A DNA stretch of 6,408 nt from Spirochaetaceae bacterium (GTDB lineage: Bacteria > Spirochaetota > Spirochaetia > SZUA-6 > Fen-1364): NCBI GenBank assembly GCA_003170115.1, contig PMZS01000315.1, forward strand, positions 1 to 6,408, given 5' to 3'. Of this stretch, positions 5,295 through 6,408 are shown piece by piece (the stretch's first letter is position 1; the number at the start of each line of letters is the position of its first letter). The position numbers and the translations under genes are program-made. The notes below the pieces were generated by a model. That model was not told the DNA's origin. It saw only the letters and a list, made by a program, of their open reading frames with translations, and made no database searches.

Positions 5295-5321
5295 GTTTGT
5301 AGTCACTGGCATACTACAAAC
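5295..5321. repeat. Inverted repeat between the mcrB relic and the helicase relic
   Basis: GTTTGTAGT (5295-5303) and ACTACAAAC (5313-5321) are perfect 9-bp arms around a 9-base centre. The motif sits at the junction of two unrelated gene remnants on opposite strands. It could be an operator, a small terminator stem or part of a recombination site; nothing in the window decides. Confidence 0.7.
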
Positions 5322-5379
5322 GCGGTGTTCGAGGCATGTCCGGGGGGGATATGCAGGTCACGATGACCAAACCGCCTCC

Positions 5380-5611
5380 TTGCCCGAGTACGACGAGAAG
5401 TCGTCTGACGCTTTGGAACGCAAATTGATCTACGTCGCCATGACGCGGGCAATTCGACAACCTGAACGTGTTCGATATGGAGGAGGCAAGGGAAAGGGGG
5501 GTGCAGGAACTGGTGGGAGCGCTGAACGGGATAGGGACGCCGCCAGGCGCCGTGCAAGGTCCGACCGAATTGACTTACACTCTTGTTTGTGTGAACATTT
5601 GTGTGAGGTGA
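5380..5611 (+). pseudogene. UvrD/Rep-like superfamily I helicase relic, C-terminal end, one-base frameshift
   Basis: The plus-strand frame from about 5380 reads LPEYDEKSSDALERKLIYVAMTRA (in two pieces: LPEYDEKSSD, then ALERKLIYVAMTRA), the last conserved motif of UvrD/PcrA/Rep helicases. At 5453-5454 one T too many breaks it. Removing that T gives MTRAIDNLNVF, the expected continuation, then DMEEARERGVQELVGALNG in the new frame, which stays open to TGA at 5609-5611. Everything upstream of the motif, including the ATP-binding domain, is absent; 5322-5379 shows no helicase motif. It is non-functional as seen. The family assignment is good because YVAMTRA is highly specific. Such helicases occur in repair and in defence islands, and nothing shows which this was. 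Confidence 0.7.
5570..5606 (+). promoter_or_regulatory. Promoter region and direct-repeat operator of vapBC
   Basis: TTTGTGTGA occurs twice, at 5586-5594 and 5598-5606, with a 12-bp period, directly before the vapB ribosome binding site (AGGTGA, 5606-5611). TTGACT at 5570-5575 is a good -35. The -10 is weak: GAACAT at 5593-5598 after 17 bp is the nearest. Repeated short sites one turn apart suit cooperative binding by an autoregulating VapB or VapBC complex. Confidence 0.55.
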
Positions 5612-5614
5612 CAC

Positions 5615-5815
5615 ATGGCGACGAACCTGGCAATCGATGACGGGCTGATACTCGAAGCGCAGAAGATCGGAGGGCATCGGACAAAGAAGTCCGCTGTCAC
5701 CGAGGCTCTCAAAGAATATATCCAGCGCCGGAAGCAACTGCAGGTGACAGCGCTTTTCGGGAAGGTCGACTATGCGCCTGGCTACGACTACAAGGCGCTC
5801 AGACACAGAAAATGA
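5615..5815 (+). CDS. vapB: VapB-family antitoxin
   Basis: Antitoxin of the vapBC pair, 66 residues, starting MATNLAIDDGLILEAQKIGG with AGGTGA a few bases upstream. The pattern is that of the short VapB family: a strand and helix at the N terminus, then HRTKKSAVTEALKEYIQRRKQ, and a tail ALFGKVDYAPGYDYKALRHRK. The N-terminal part would dimerise and bind operator DNA, and the aromatic and acidic tail would wrap the toxin and block its active site. Its stop overlaps the vapC start (ATGA at 5812-5815), so the two are translated together. Length and ends are normal, so it looks functional. The paired TTTGTGTGA repeats just upstream are the likely operator. It is the only intact plus-strand operon besides the ATPase. 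Confidence 0.92.
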   Translation: MATNLAIDDGLILEAQKIGGHRTKKSAVTEALKEYIQRRKQLQVTALFGKVDYAPGYDYKALRHRK

Positions 5816-6246
5816 ACGTGCTTATCGACACCTCTGTCTGGTCTCTTGCATTCAGAAGGTCTCGCGCCTCCTCCCGCAGGGACGCGCAGATGGTGGAAGA
5901 ACTCACCGAGTTGATTCAAGAAGGCCGCGCGCTCCTCTTTGGACCGATCAGGCAGGAATTGCTCTCGGGAATCTCCGATGTCCGGCAGTTCAACACCCTT
6001 CGGAACAGGCTCAGGGCGTTCAACGACCTGAGTATCCACGAGCTCGACTATGAACGCGCGGCGGAGTTCTCCAACAGCTGTCGACGGGCGGGAGTGCAGG
6101 GATCGCACATTGATTTTCTCATCTGTTCGGCCGCAGCAGGCAATAGTGCCGCGATCCTCAGTACGGACAAAGACTTCAGTCGCTATGCGAAGCATCTTCC
6201 GATCACCCTTCATGAGGCTCGAACGCGAGGCGGGGAATCGCATTGA
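5812..6246 (+). CDS. vapC: VapC PIN-domain ribonuclease toxin
   Basis: Toxin of the vapBC pair, a magnesium-dependent PIN-domain endoribonuclease; characterised VapCs cut tRNA or rRNA, and the target of this one is unknown. The 144-residue protein covers the whole fold: NVLIDTSVW with Asp6, PIRQELLSGI with Glu49, GSHIDFLICSAA with Asp101, and ILSTDKDFSRYAKH with Asp119 and Asp121. All four acidic positions that bind metal in PIN proteins are present, so the enzyme should be active when free. The start overlaps the vapB stop by ATGA, so expression should depend on vapB translation. In contrast to the PIN relic at 1-458, it is complete. The sequence after the stop (6247-6408) contains no further gene. 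Confidence 0.93.
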   Translation: MNVLIDTSVWSLAFRRSRASSRRDAQMVEELTELIQEGRALLFGPIRQELLSGISDVRQFNTLRNRLRAFNDLSIHELDYERAAEFSNSCRRAGVQGSHIDFLICSAAAGNSAAILSTDKDFSRYAKHLPITLHEARTRGGESH

Positions 6247-6373
6247 CAAAAGCCGCAGGCCAGCGAAGCGCCCTTGCGCCGATGGACAGGCCAGGCCGTA
6301 CCAGGTTCGGCACTGTTATCCATACGACGTCCGAATCGACCTGGGCGTGAAATTTCGGTTGCTATCGCTGATT

Positions 6374-6399
6374 TTTCATGGTATGCCATTTGCATGAAA
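6374..6399. repeat. Small inverted repeat near the right edge
   Basis: TTTCATG (6374-6380) and CATGAAA (6393-6399) are 7-bp arms with a 12-base centre. It could belong to the regulatory region of a gene beyond the window. Nothing else is visible in 6247-6408. Confidence 0.4.
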
Positions 6400-6408
6400 C
6401 CTCGGCCC

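Noticed and set aside
5303..5806. Minus-strand frame of 167 codons
   Set aside because: It is opposite vapB and the helicase relic, both of which have specific motifs.
1..6408. CRISPR array, tRNA, rRNA or insertion sequence
   Set aside because: No regularly spaced repeats, no cloverleaf or rRNA-like stretch, and no transposase motif or terminal inverted repeats were seen.

Overview
The window is a GC-rich stretch of bacterial accessory DNA, a toxin-antitoxin and defence island with several decayed genes. The organism cannot be named from it. Intact genes start in two ways. Some have a strong Shine-Dalgarno (hicA of the first HicAB pair). For two others a good promoter places the transcription start on the ATG, which suggests leaderless mRNAs. 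No tRNA, rRNA, CRISPR array or transposase was seen.

Left part (1-2300), all genes on the minus strand. 1-458 holds the C-terminal half of a PIN-domain toxin whose N-terminal half is missing. 724-1348 is a complete hicA-hicB operon whose 59-residue HicA is easy to miss; its antitoxin ends in an XRE-type helix-turn-helix. 1615-2215 is a second hicA-hicB operon, whose antitoxin ends in a ribbon-helix-helix instead. Each pair has a palindrome over its probable promoter, as expected for autoregulation. 459-723 and 1403-1614 hold nothing I can name.

Middle part (2372-4698). An intact plus-strand ATPase of the AAA_14/DUF4143 type (3029-4267) sits between two same-orientation copies of part of a minus-strand McrC/DUF2357-like nuclease gene. 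The copies are complementary ruins: the left one keeps the nuclease core (DAKYK) but lacks the N-terminal part, and the right one keeps the N-terminal part but has lost 297 bp carrying the core. They share a 137-bp block without a mismatch. A tiny ORF overlaps the ATPase stop codon, and its first bases recur at the left edge of the window.

Right part (4699-6408). Reading leftwards on the minus strand, a broken mcrB 3' end (NTADR and RRRF motifs) runs into the broken mcrC through a GTGA stop/start overlap, so a McrBC-type restriction locus once stood here. On the plus strand, 5380-5611 is the end of a UvrD/Rep-like helicase broken by one extra T. An intact vapB-vapC operon follows, with an ATGA overlap and a 12-bp-period direct repeat next to its start. 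6247-6408 has no gene.

In all, three apparently complete type II toxin-antitoxin pairs and one ATPase survive among remains of a modification-dependent restriction system, a helicase and a fourth toxin.
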